From Thiomicrorhabdus sp. (GTDB lineage Bacteria > Pseudomonadota > Gammaproteobacteria > Thiomicrospirales > Thiomicrospiraceae): a DNA stretch of 64,000 nucleotides. The stretch is taken from contig NZ_OY759719.1 in assembly GCF_963662555.1 (NCBI RefSeq), positions 764,985 to 828,984 of the forward strand. The letters are read 5' to 3'. Under the pieces are notes generated by a model. It searched no databases, was not told the DNA's origin, and saw only the letters and a program-made list of their open reading frames with translations. The stretch's first letter is position 1. The number at the start of each line of letters is the position of its first letter. Of this stretch, positions 9,387 to 16,302 are shown in pieces. Both the position numbers and the translations under genes were made by a program.

Positions 9387-9851
9387 CTATCGTCGATTTA
9401 TGGTTTCTAATGTATAAGGTATTTGAATTTGTGTACCGTCTTTTTGATGAATCATTAAGGTGATTTGCCATTCCATTTTTTGATTTGTACAAAATGCCAA
9501 CATTGATGTACCTACAAAGCGATTAGAATCCATTTGTGTTAAATCAACCCGGTTATATCCCATATACATATTAATTCCAGAAATATCTAACTCCATTCTT
9601 TGAGCATCTAGGTTTTTTGTATCCACCTCTATTCCCAGAGGTCTAGCAATTGGAATAGGGTGCGGACTTATTTTTAGTGTCACTTTAGCTTCGCCCATTA
9701 CAGCGGTACAGCTGTTAGTATGTAAATCGCAATTTTTTGGGGTTTGCCATTGTGTGATATTGCTATCTTCAGATTTTGAACAGCCTTGTAATACCAGGCC
9801 TGTAAGAATAAGAGAAAGTAATATGGCTATATTTTGAGGTTTTATCATCAT
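9387..9851 (-). CDS. Small lipoprotein, YtkA/FixH-like fold possible
   Basis: The 154-residue protein has a lipoprotein signal peptide with lipobox LQGC and acylated Cys24. The mature part (about 130 residues) is predicted to be beta-rich, with conserved-looking segments KISPHPIPIARPLGIEVD and MYMGYNRVDL. That pattern recalls YtkA-like beta-sandwich proteins, but the match is by impression and no function is claimed. It ends 35 bases before the HPP gene reads in from upstream on the same strand, so both may be one transcript. A near-palindrome lies in the signal-peptide coding part. Confidence 0.7.
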   Translation of the reverse strand: MMIKPQNIAILLSLILTGLVLQGCSKSEDSNITQWQTPKNCDLHTNSCTAVMGEAKVTLKISPHPIPIARPLGIEVDTKNLDAQRMELDISGINMYMGYNRVDLTQMDSNRFVGTSMLAFCTNQKMEWQITLMIHQKDGTQIQIPYTLETINRR

Positions 9852-9885
9852 TATCTTCTGTATTTTCTGACACTAAAGGCTTGTG

Positions 9886-10839
9886 TTAATCTTTACGTAT
9901 CCATTTACCATCTTGATTAATCATTTCATATTTTGCCCATTGAGCAAATTCATTACGTGTAACACAGTCACTGCGTTTTTTGGCTTTACCTGCAATTTGT
10001 CTAAAAATAACATAATCTTGAGCAGGGTTTTTATCAGGCGATTCATCGATAATTTGTCGCATACTCCAATCGCTACCTACTTGACCATTACTATAAACCT
10101 TACCAAGCTGAATGTCATAATTGGTGAGCCTATTTTTGGCTGCATTTTGATTAACAAGTTCAAAAATTCGTCGTAATTCATCTTCATTTACATCCACAAA
10201 AGAGTCTATCTCTTTTAAAGCGTTCAAAAAATCTTCGTGTGAAATGGTTGCTGAGTCATTTGAGTTGTTTAATGGAGGTTGGTTACTCGCTCGTAAGAAA
10301 GCAGGATAGCGACGCCAGTGAAATAACGTGTTAAACAAGATGGCAATCAATAATATAGTAATTACATTGAGCAAAACTGGAGTTACTATAAATTGATACC
10401 CCATTTGATGAATGCTTTCTCCACCAATTACTGCTGTTAATGCGGTTGCTCCACCAGGGGGGTGAATGCAGTTTAAATAATACATGACCCCAATAGTTAA
10501 ACCTACTGCAATACTGGCCGCTAATAGTGGATCACGAATCAATATGGCACAACTTACACCGATAAAAGCGGCAAAAATATGGCCTCCAAAAACTGGCCAG
10601 GGTTGTGACAGTGGTCCATTAGGTACTGCAAAAAGTAATACGGCCGAAGCCCCCATTGAAGCAATAATCCCCCAGCTTGCGTTTAAGCCTAAAAAACGTT
10701 CGCTAATTGTGATTACGGCAAAAACAGCGATAAAACCACCGATTGCAGAAATGATTTTTTCACTGTGACTGGCGGTGTTGTTGGTGTGACCAATAAATTG
10801 TGTAATTGAACGGAAGATTGATTGCATGAAGTTTTTCAA
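9886..10839 (-). CDS. HPP-family integral membrane protein with C-terminal soluble domain
   Basis: The 317-residue protein has at least four or five hydrophobic helices in its first 185 residues and the defining HPP signature CIHPPGGATAL (His126-Pro-Pro). Members of this family in cyanobacteria and plants have been linked to nitrite transport; in bacteria the substrate is mostly unknown. The last 130 residues form a charged cytoplasmic domain unusual for the shortest members. It lies directly upstream of the lipoprotein gene on the same strand. Divergent modE is across a 220-base spacer. Confidence 0.85.
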   Translation of the reverse strand: MKNFMQSIFRSITQFIGHTNNTASHSEKIISAIGGFIAVFAVITISERFLGLNASWGIIASMGASAVLLFAVPNGPLSQPWPVFGGHIFAAFIGVSCAILIRDPLLAASIAVGLTIGVMYYLNCIHPPGGATALTAVIGGESIHQMGYQFIVTPVLLNVITILLIAILFNTLFHWRRYPAFLRASNQPPLNNSNDSATISHEDFLNALKEIDSFVDVNEDELRRIFELVNQNAAKNRLTNYDIQLGKVYSNGQVGSDWSMRQIIDESPDKNPAQDYVIFRQIAGKAKKRSDCVTRNEFAQWAKYEMINQDGKWIRKD

Positions 10840-10888
10840 TTATTACAAAGATTTGAGTATGGTTACATCTATCGTCTTTAGTGTAAAT

Positions 10889-10900
10889 ACCAGGCCTGGT
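10889..10900. repeat. ACCAGGCCTGGT palindrome, copy 5 (intergenic)
   Basis: Exact copy in the divergent spacer between the HPP gene and modE, about 100 bases before the modE promoter. Confidence 0.9.
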
Positions 10901-10999
10901 AAATTCAGAAAATTTTAATACTCTTAATTCAAGAAACTCAGTGTTAAAACCATATTAAGTTTGCGTGTTGTGGTTACAAAATAATGTTTATGAATAGGG

Positions 11000-11027
11000 T
11001 TGACATGATTTTGTTCCAAGTTATAAT
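11000..11027 (+). promoter_or_regulatory. Sigma-70 promoter of modE
   Basis: TTGACA (11000-11005) and TATAAT (11022-11027) are both perfect consensus hexamers, with a 16-base spacer. The start point would fall near 11034, inside the ModE-box-like sequence that follows. Confidence 0.75.
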
Positions 11028-11030
11028 TTG

Positions 11031-11058
11031 AATCAATATGTATATATGGTAATAACGT
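11031..11058. promoter_or_regulatory. ModE-box-like operator in front of modE
   Basis: The sequence has a left half ATCAATATGTA and a right half GTAATAACGT, resembling the two halves of the known ModE target (CGTTATAT / ATATAACG type). It overlaps the predicted transcription start, a position suited to autorepression by molybdate-loaded ModE. The match is imperfect. Confidence 0.4.
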
Positions 11059-11059
11059 T

Positions 11060-11869
11060 TTGAACGACTCTCATCCAGAACAACTTGTGCAATCTTTTTT
11101 AATGGGCTCTAAGCAGTCTCGTTCAGGGCAACGTCGTTTAGAGTTATTAAATAAAATTGCTTCTTTGGGCTCATTATCTGCCGCCGCTAAAGCTTGTGGC
11201 ATGAGTTACAAAGGAGCTTGGCAGGCTATTGAGGCAATGAACTTAGCCGCAGAAACCCCTTTGGTTACAGCTCAAAAAGGCGGTGCTGGTGGCGGTGGAA
11301 TGGTGTTAACTACAGAGGGAGAGTCTCTGTTGGCGGCATACCAGTTGTTTTCAGAACAAATGCAACATTGGATGAGAGAGTTAGAAAGTATCTCACCTGG
11401 TGTGTTAAGTCAGTTAGAAATTATGCGGAAGGTCTCAATGAAAACCAGTGCAAGAAACCTGTTTCATGGTTCGGTTACTAAAATTACAACAGGCCCTGTG
11501 AATTGCGAAGTAATTTTGGCGATTGGTCATGACATGCAAGTGGTGGCACATATTACTCCAGAGAGTCTGGAACGTTTGGGGTTAGAAGTAGGTTCTGACG
11601 CTTATGCTTTAATTAAGGCCAGCTGGGTTATCTTAACTGAAGATATTAATGGTGCTTTTAAAACCAGTGCTCGTAACCAATTTTGTGGAGAAATTACTCA
11701 TATTGAAAAAGGTGCGGTTAACAGTGATGTCACTGTGGATGTTGGTGGCGGGCAAAAGCTTTCTGCGGTAATTACCAATCAGAGTGTTGAGAATCTAGAA
11801 TTAGAAGTGGGTGAGCGTTGTTGTGCATTGATTAAATCTAGCCATGTATTATTGGCAGTTTCTGACTAA
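11060..11869 (+). CDS. modE: Molybdate-responsive regulator ModE
   Basis: ModE binds molybdate and then DNA to repress molybdate uptake genes and adjust molybdoenzyme genes. The 269-residue protein has an N-terminal LysR-like winged helix (about 20-85, with LGSLSAAAKACGMSYKGAWQAIEAMN) and two tandem Mop domains (about 130-195 and 203-268). Each Mop domain opens with a TSARNxFxG motif that forms the molybdate site. The predicted start is TTG at 11060 with only a weak ribosome site; an internal ATG at 11102 has none. It stands directly before modABC and has its own consensus promoter. Confidence 0.95.
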   Translation: MNDSHPEQLVQSFLMGSKQSRSGQRRLELLNKIASLGSLSAAAKACGMSYKGAWQAIEAMNLAAETPLVTAQKGGAGGGGMVLTTEGESLLAAYQLFSEQMQHWMRELESISPGVLSQLEIMRKVSMKTSARNLFHGSVTKITTGPVNCEVILAIGHDMQVVAHITPESLERLGLEVGSDAYALIKASWVILTEDINGAFKTSARNQFCGEITHIEKGAVNSDVTVDVGGGQKLSAVITNQSVENLELEVGERCCALIKSSHVLLAVSD

Positions 11870-11950
11870 CCAAGCGTTAACAATCACAAAAGAATTCAAA
11901 ATATAGTACCGAGGTGATTTAGTCTTTGCTAAGTTGCCTATTTTTTTAAA

Positions 11951-12000
11951 AATCGATATGTATAAAAGGTTATATGTATAAAAGGTTATATGTATCAAAA
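11951..12000. promoter_or_regulatory. Direct repeats / ModE-like site in front of modA
   Basis: A 16-base unit TATGTATAAAAGGTTA is repeated head to tail (11957-11972, 11973-11988), followed by a partial third copy. The left end, ATCGATATGTA, resembles a ModE half-site and TTATATGTAT could be the other half. The array lies 65-115 bases upstream of the modA ATG, where the modABC promoter is expected. Confidence 0.4.
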
Positions 12001-12065
12001 TGTATCAAACTTTAATTCGGGTTTGTTTTTTTACAAACCAATTAAAACTGAGGATGGAGACAAAA

Positions 12066-12854
12066 ATGAAAAAAACACATAAACGTTTAGGGCAAGGTTT
12101 AAGCTTAATTTTTGGGTTAGCTTTAGGTTTAGCCTTTAGCTCTCAGGTATATGCACAAAACGCCACAGTCGCTGTAGCGGCTAATTTTACTAAAACCATC
12201 GAGTCGGTAAATGAAGCGTTTGTAAAACACCACCCTGAGCATCATATAAAATTCTCTTTTGGTCCAACAGGTAAGTTATTTGCCCAAATTAAAAATGGTG
12301 CTCCGTTTGATGCCTTTTTTGCCGCTGATGAAAGACGTGCTAAAAAAACCATTGAGGTAGGCACAGGACTGGCAAACAGCTATTTTGTTTATGCTCAAGG
12401 TAAAATCGCTCTTTATAGCTCCAAATTTCCAGTGGCTAAAAAGCCAATAGAAGTCCTAAAACAAGCTAAATTTAACCATTTGGCGATTGCGAATCCAAAG
12501 ACAGCTCCTTATGGAGAACGTGCCCAAGCATTTTTACAGAGCCAAGGGTTATATGACGGCGTTAAAGCAAAAATCGTTAACGGTGAAAGTATTGCCCATG
12601 CGTTTCAGTATGTAGCAACGGGTAATGCGGAGATCGGTTTTGTGGCGATGTCACAAATTGTTGACCCACAAAGTCCAATTTACAAAAAAGGTGAATATTG
12701 GGTCGTGCCGCAAGCGGATTACAAACCCATTAATCAAGGTGCTGTGGTATTGAAACGTGGTAAAGAAAATGCCGCAATAAAAGACTTTATGGCCTTTATG
12801 AAAACTCCAGAAGCGATTAAAATTATTGAAAATTACGGTTACGGTGTTAATTAA
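12066..12854 (+). CDS. modA: Molybdate ABC transporter periplasmic binding protein ModA
   Basis: ModA captures molybdate (and tungstate) in the periplasm and hands it to ModBC. The 262-residue protein has a signal peptide ending VYA before QNATVAVAANF, the usual mature ModA start. It carries the family motifs SFGPTGKLFAQIKNGAPFDAFF and the C-terminal GYG. An upstream in-frame ATG at 12000 would add 22 residues, but GGATGGAG six bases before the ATG at 12066 and the signal-peptide position favour the later start. A hairpin with a U run follows before modB. Confidence 0.95.
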   Translation: MKKTHKRLGQGLSLIFGLALGLAFSSQVYAQNATVAVAANFTKTIESVNEAFVKHHPEHHIKFSFGPTGKLFAQIKNGAPFDAFFAADERRAKKTIEVGTGLANSYFVYAQGKIALYSSKFPVAKKPIEVLKQAKFNHLAIANPKTAPYGERAQAFLQSQGLYDGVKAKIVNGESIAHAFQYVATGNAEIGFVAMSQIVDPQSPIYKKGEYWVVPQADYKPINQGAVVLKRGKENAAIKDFMAFMKTPEAIKIIENYGYGVN

Positions 12855-12920
12855 CATCGGAACTAAGAAAACTTAACGATGTGCTGATTTAGAGAATTGT
12901 GCATAATTGTTGAAATCTAT

Positions 12921-12945
12921 AAAGCAGGTGTTTCTACCTGTTTTT
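12921..12945 (+). terminator. Attenuator-like hairpin between modA and modB
   Basis: Stem CAGGT/ACCTG, extended by AAAG/TTTT pairing, with loop GTTTCT, is followed by TTTTTG. It would end part of the modA transcripts and so give more binding protein than permease, a common arrangement in ABC importer operons. Confidence 0.55.
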
Positions 12946-12970
12946 GTTTTTGAATCAAAGGAAGGTTTCC

Positions 12971-13666
12971 ATGCTGGAAATTTTTGGCACACAGATTAAT
13001 TTGAATCCAATATGGCTAACTTTAGAAGTGGCCGCCATGACGACTATTGTTTTGCTGGTTTTAGGGACTCCCTTAGCCTGGTGGATGGCACAGATGCGTT
13101 CATCTAATAAAGTTATGCTAGAGGCATTAGTGGCTTTGCCGTTGGTTTTACCGCCAACCGTATTAGGTTTTTATATGCTAATTATTTTTAATCCAAACGG
13201 CATGGTTACACAGTTTTTACAGTTCTTTGGATTTGAAGGCCAATTAACCTTTAGTAAGGCGGGTTTGGTTATTGGTTCAGTTTTTTACTCTTTGCCATTT
13301 GCCGTTCAACCACTTATGCATGCCTTTGAATCGATTCCTCCTCGTTTATTAGATGCGGCAGCGACTATGCGAGCCTCATTTTTAGATCGCTTTTTTACCA
13401 TTGTGGTGCCGCTTTCACAACGTGGTTTTTTAGTTGCCGCGACCTTAACTTTTGCGCATACCGTAGGTGAATTTGGTGTGGTATTAATGATGGGAGGCAA
13501 TATTCCTGGGCAAACAAGAATGGTTTCAATTGATATCTTTGACCATGTTGAAAGCATGGAGTATGACCAGGCCCATATATTATCAGGCATGATGCTGGTG
13601 TTTTCGTTGGCAGTATTAATTTTGGTATATGGCGTGAATCGTCGCTTTGGCGTAAAGGTAGGTTAG
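12971..13666 (+). CDS. modB: Molybdate ABC transporter permease ModB
   Basis: ModB is the inner-membrane channel subunit of the molybdate importer. The 231-residue protein has five or so hydrophobic helices and the EAA-type loop for contact with the ATPase (LLDAAATMRASFLDRFFTIVVPLSQRG). HTVGEFGVVLMMGGNIPGQT is highly typical of ModB. The reading frame opens at a TTG (12944), but the ATG at 12971 has AAGGAAGG upstream and begins MLEIFG, so it is preferred. The modC start is four bases after the stop. Confidence 0.95.
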   Translation: MLEIFGTQINLNPIWLTLEVAAMTTIVLLVLGTPLAWWMAQMRSSNKVMLEALVALPLVLPPTVLGFYMLIIFNPNGMVTQFLQFFGFEGQLTFSKAGLVIGSVFYSLPFAVQPLMHAFESIPPRLLDAAATMRASFLDRFFTIVVPLSQRGFLVAATLTFAHTVGEFGVVLMMGGNIPGQTRMVSIDIFDHVESMEYDQAHILSGMMLVFSLAVLILVYGVNRRFGVKVG

Positions 13667-13670
13667 GGCG

Positions 13671-14792
13671 ATGACGGAGTCAATAAAACAACCAATAAAA
13701 CCGCCAATGATAAAAGGCAATTTACAATTAGATTTAGGCGGGTTTGCCCTTGATAGCGGTAATTTTGAAATTCCACTACAAGGTGTGACGGTACTGTTTG
13801 GACGATCAGGCAGTGGTAAAAGCACCTTATTACGAGCCATTGCAGGTTTAGATAAACGAACTCGTGGGCAGTTAACGGTAGAAGAACAAATTTGGCAACA
13901 AGAGAGCAAATCCATGCCTGCCCAAAACCGTAATATTGGTTTTGTATTTCAAGATGCTGCTCTGTTCCCGCATTTAACGGTTCGCCAAAACTTAGAGTAC
14001 GGCATTAAACGTTTACCCAAAACAACCAGGCCTGCTGATTTTGACGATATTGTGCAGCGTGTGGGTATTAGCAAGTTATTAGATCGTAAAGTCACTTATC
14101 TTTCGGGTGGAGAGCGTCAACGTGTAGCTATCGCTCGCACCTTGTTAATGCGTCCTAAGTTACTCTGTATGGACGAACCTCTTTCGGCACTAGATTGGCG
14201 GGCCAAAGCTGAGTTACTTGCATTAATTGAAGAGGTGATAGAACAGTACAATTTACCTGTGTTGTATATCACTCATGCTCCTGCCGAAGTTGAACGTTTA
14301 GCTGATCGAGTGGTGTTTATGAAGGCAGGGCAGATTGAACACATGGAAACATTACAACAAGCCTTGGCTCGTCCCGATTCACCATTGTTTGATGAGCAAG
14401 GCGCGGTGTCTGTCTTAATGGGAACTCCTCAGCAAGTTGAAGATGGTTTGCAGTGTATTCAAATTAACCAAGATATTGACAAAAGTTGTGAGCAATCATT
14501 ATGGGTGGCTGAACACTTATTGGTTCAAAAACCTCAAGTCAGAGTGCGAATCTTAGCTAGAGATGTCAGTATCGGTTTAGCTGATCCACAGAATTTAAGC
14601 ATTATTAATCATCTTAAAGCTGAGGTGAGTGAGTTGATTCCGCAAGGCAAACATAAGGTTCTTGTGCGTTTATTGTTGGCTGATGGTCAACACCTGTTTG
14701 CCGAAATCACAAAGAGCTCAGCTAATCGTTTACAACTTTTACCAGGCCTGGTCGTTTTCGCTTTGATTAAAACGGTGGCAATGACAGAGTGA
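13671..14792 (+). CDS. modC: Molybdate ABC transporter ATP-binding protein ModC
   Basis: ModC powers molybdate import by ATP hydrolysis at the inner face of the membrane. The 373-residue protein has Walker A GRSGSGKST, the ABC signature LSGGERQRVAIART, Walker B LLCMDEPLSALD and the switch His in ITHAP. A C-terminal Mop-type regulatory domain (about residues 300-370) should bind molybdate and inhibit transport. It closes the modEABC block; modD converges on it with 12 bases between the stops. One 12-bp palindrome lies near its end and encodes PGLV. Confidence 0.95.
   Translation: MTESIKQPIKPPMIKGNLQLDLGGFALDSGNFEIPLQGVTVLFGRSGSGKSTLLRAIAGLDKRTRGQLTVEEQIWQQESKSMPAQNRNIGFVFQDAALFPHLTVRQNLEYGIKRLPKTTRPADFDDIVQRVGISKLLDRKVTYLSGGERQRVAIARTLLMRPKLLCMDEPLSALDWRAKAELLALIEEVIEQYNLPVLYITHAPAEVERLADRVVFMKAGQIEHMETLQQALARPDSPLFDEQGAVSVLMGTPQQVEDGLQCIQINQDIDKSCEQSLWVAEHLLVQKPQVRVRILARDVSIGLADPQNLSIINHLKAEVSELIPQGKHKVLVRLLLADGQHLFAEITKSSANRLQLLPGLVVFALIKTVAMTE
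14741..14752. repeat. ACCAGGCCTGGT palindrome, copy 6 (in modC)
   Basis: Exact copy read as Leu-Pro-Gly-Leu-Val in the C-terminal Mop domain of ModC. Confidence 0.9.
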
Positions 14793-14804
14793 TGTCATTC
14801 GTCA

Positions 14805-15653
14805 TTAACGGTCAATGAGATTGATGGTTACGCCTAAATCAGCTGGTTTAGCGTGATAAACCGAACTCAATACAATGCCATCAACCCCTGTTTTAGCGTA
14901 ATCTTGAATATTTTGTGGTGTGATGCCTCCAGCAATAATAATTGTGAGTAGCGGGTATTGAGCTTTTAATTGTTTTACCCATTGAGCAAGTTGGTTGAGC
15001 TCGATTTTATCAAATTGAATCAGATCAGAACCCGCTTGAGCGGCTTGTATTGCTTGTTCTAAGGTATCGCATTCAATTGATATTTTTTTCTCGCAGGCGG
15101 CCGTTTTAATGAGCGGGATTTGTTCTGCAATAGCATCCCGACCACCAATGATATTAAGATGGTTTTCAAACACCAAAATGGTTTCTGATAACCCTAAACG
15201 GTGGGGGTGAGCTCCAGCGGAGAGAATCGCTTTAATCATCGGTTTTTTCATTCCCGGTAAGTGTTTACGAGTCACCAATAATGGTATGTCACTAACTGCC
15301 TGTACTTCGGCAACCATTTGAGCGGTTTGTGTAGCAATCCCACAAAAATATTCTAGTAGGTTCATGGCAACTTTCCAGCCACGGTGTAATGCATCTGCAC
15401 GGCCTTTGATTTGTAAAATGATTTTCTGAGATTCGACGTCTTCTCCAGAAGGTAGTTGTAGACAGACTTGTGCTCCTAAAATTTCAAAAATACGTGCGGC
15501 TTCTTCCATTAAGGTTAAGCGTGTAGCGTGCCGAGTGCGAACCGTCAATATTGCCTGTTGTTCATGAATCTCTAGAAGATGGCTGGTTAAATCAATGAGC
15601 GGAGCATCTTCATTAATCCAGGCTTCAATTTCGTGTGTTTGAAAAAATATCAT
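14805..15653 (-). CDS. modD: ModD, NadC-like pyrophosphorylase of molybdate clusters
   Basis: ModD belongs to the quinolinate phosphoribosyltransferase fold family but is found in mod clusters; its reaction there is not firmly known. The 282-residue protein has the family segments LLEYFCGIATQTAQMV, TRKHLPGMKKPMIKA and PHRLGLSETILVFENH, which fit ModD better than NadC. The C-terminal barrel shows QAAQAGSDLIQFD and IIIAGGITPQNI. An open frame extends to 15719, but the ATG at 15653 with GAGGAA upstream is preferred. It lies downstream of mop on the same strand behind a terminator. Confidence 0.88.
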   Translation of the reverse strand: MIFFQTHEIEAWINEDAPLIDLTSHLLEIHEQQAILTVRTRHATRLTLMEEAARIFEILGAQVCLQLPSGEDVESQKIILQIKGRADALHRGWKVAMNLLEYFCGIATQTAQMVAEVQAVSDIPLLVTRKHLPGMKKPMIKAILSAGAHPHRLGLSETILVFENHLNIIGGRDAIAEQIPLIKTAACEKKISIECDTLEQAIQAAQAGSDLIQFDKIELNQLAQWVKQLKAQYPLLTIIIAGGITPQNIQDYAKTGVDGIVLSSVYHAKPADLGVTINLIDR

Positions 15654-15717
15654 ACGGTTCCTCAAGATTGGTGTTTTTGATAGATGTTTGAAAATAATTA
15701 GTAATGAGGGGAAATAC

Positions 15718-15742
15718 AAAAAAAGCCCGAGTTAAGTCGGGC
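15718..15742 (-). terminator. Rho-independent terminator of mop
   Basis: Stem GCCCGA/TCGGGC with a 6-base loop, followed on the minus strand by a run of seven T. It separates the molbindin gene from modD, so modD expression needs read-through or its own start. Confidence 0.85.
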
Positions 15743-15777
15743 TAAAGGTGTTAAAGCAACAAAGAAAAAACTAGAAA

Positions 15778-15987
15778 TTATTCAACCGCAAGCATAACGC
15801 TACTGGCTTTTATGAATGCATAGGTCTCTTTACCTACGGTTAAGCCGAGGTTATCGGCAGAACTTTTGGTAATAATCGAGGCGATTTCAACACCAGGAGC
15901 AACTTCAATCACCACTTCGGTATTTACCACACCTTCGTGGATGCTTTTTACAATGCCCTTGATTTGGTTACGTGCACTAAATTTCAT
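15778..15987 (-). CDS. mop: Single-domain molbindin (Mop)
   Basis: The 69-residue protein is one Mop domain: MKFSARNQIKG, then NTEVVIEVAPG, SSADNLGLTVG and AFIKASSVML. Such molbindins assemble into hexamers that bind several molybdate ions and probably buffer or store molybdenum in the cytoplasm. It is very similar in pattern to the Mop domains of ModE and ModC in this window. AGAAGGAAAATAG before the ATG gives a good ribosome site. A near-consensus ModE half-site lies about 130 bases upstream, so it is likely under ModE control. Confidence 0.95.
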   Translation of the reverse strand: MKFSARNQIKGIVKSIHEGVVNTEVVIEVAPGVEIASIITKSSADNLGLTVGKETYAFIKASSVMLAVE

Positions 15988-16111
15988 CTATTTTCCTTCT
16001 TGATGAAAAGGTTTTGTAAAGCTTAAAGCACCCAGAGTATCTGAAGTTCTGGGCAAAGTCCTTTTGATAAATGACAGAAAGCAAAAGGGTCTATAATTTA
16101 TTAAGCTTACA

Positions 16112-16139
16112 TACCTAAGTATACTTTTGTATATAACGA
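16112..16139 (-). promoter_or_regulatory. ModE-box-like site upstream of mop
   Basis: Read on the minus strand, TCGTTATATA matches one half of the known ModE consensus exactly. It is followed by a 6-base spacer and a weaker second half, TATACTTAGG. It lies 125-150 bases upstream of the mop start in the only space available for its promoter. This is the best of the three ModE-like sites here. Confidence 0.5.
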
Positions 16140-16146
16140 GTTTTGT

Positions 16147-16173
16147 AAAAAAACCTCAAGGATTTATGAGGTT
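16147..16173 (-). terminator. Rho-independent terminator of the P-type ATPase gene
   Basis: Stem AACCTCA/TGAGGTT with an 8-base loop and a run of T on the minus strand. It lies about 130 bases downstream of the ATPase stop codon. Together with the ModE-like site and the mop leader, it accounts for the 315-base gap at 15988-16302, where nothing else was seen. Confidence 0.75.
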
Positions 16174-16302
16174 GAATACTCAATATGTTGTTTAGTACAT
16201 ATCGATGTAGTAATTAGAACATATTCATATTGTTTGTTTCAAGGCTTTTATTAAAAAAATAGCACGAACTTTATAGATTAGCTTGGCATGGCGGTTTTTT
16301 GT

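Noticed and set aside
12000-12065. Upstream in-frame ATG as modA start
   Set aside because: The extra 22 residues would spoil the signal peptide and have no ribosome site. ATG 12066 has GGATGGAG.
14805-15653. Identification as NadC (quinolinate phosphoribosyltransferase)
   Set aside because: The mod-cluster context and the PHRLGLSETILVFENH segment fit ModD; no nadA or nadB gene is nearby.
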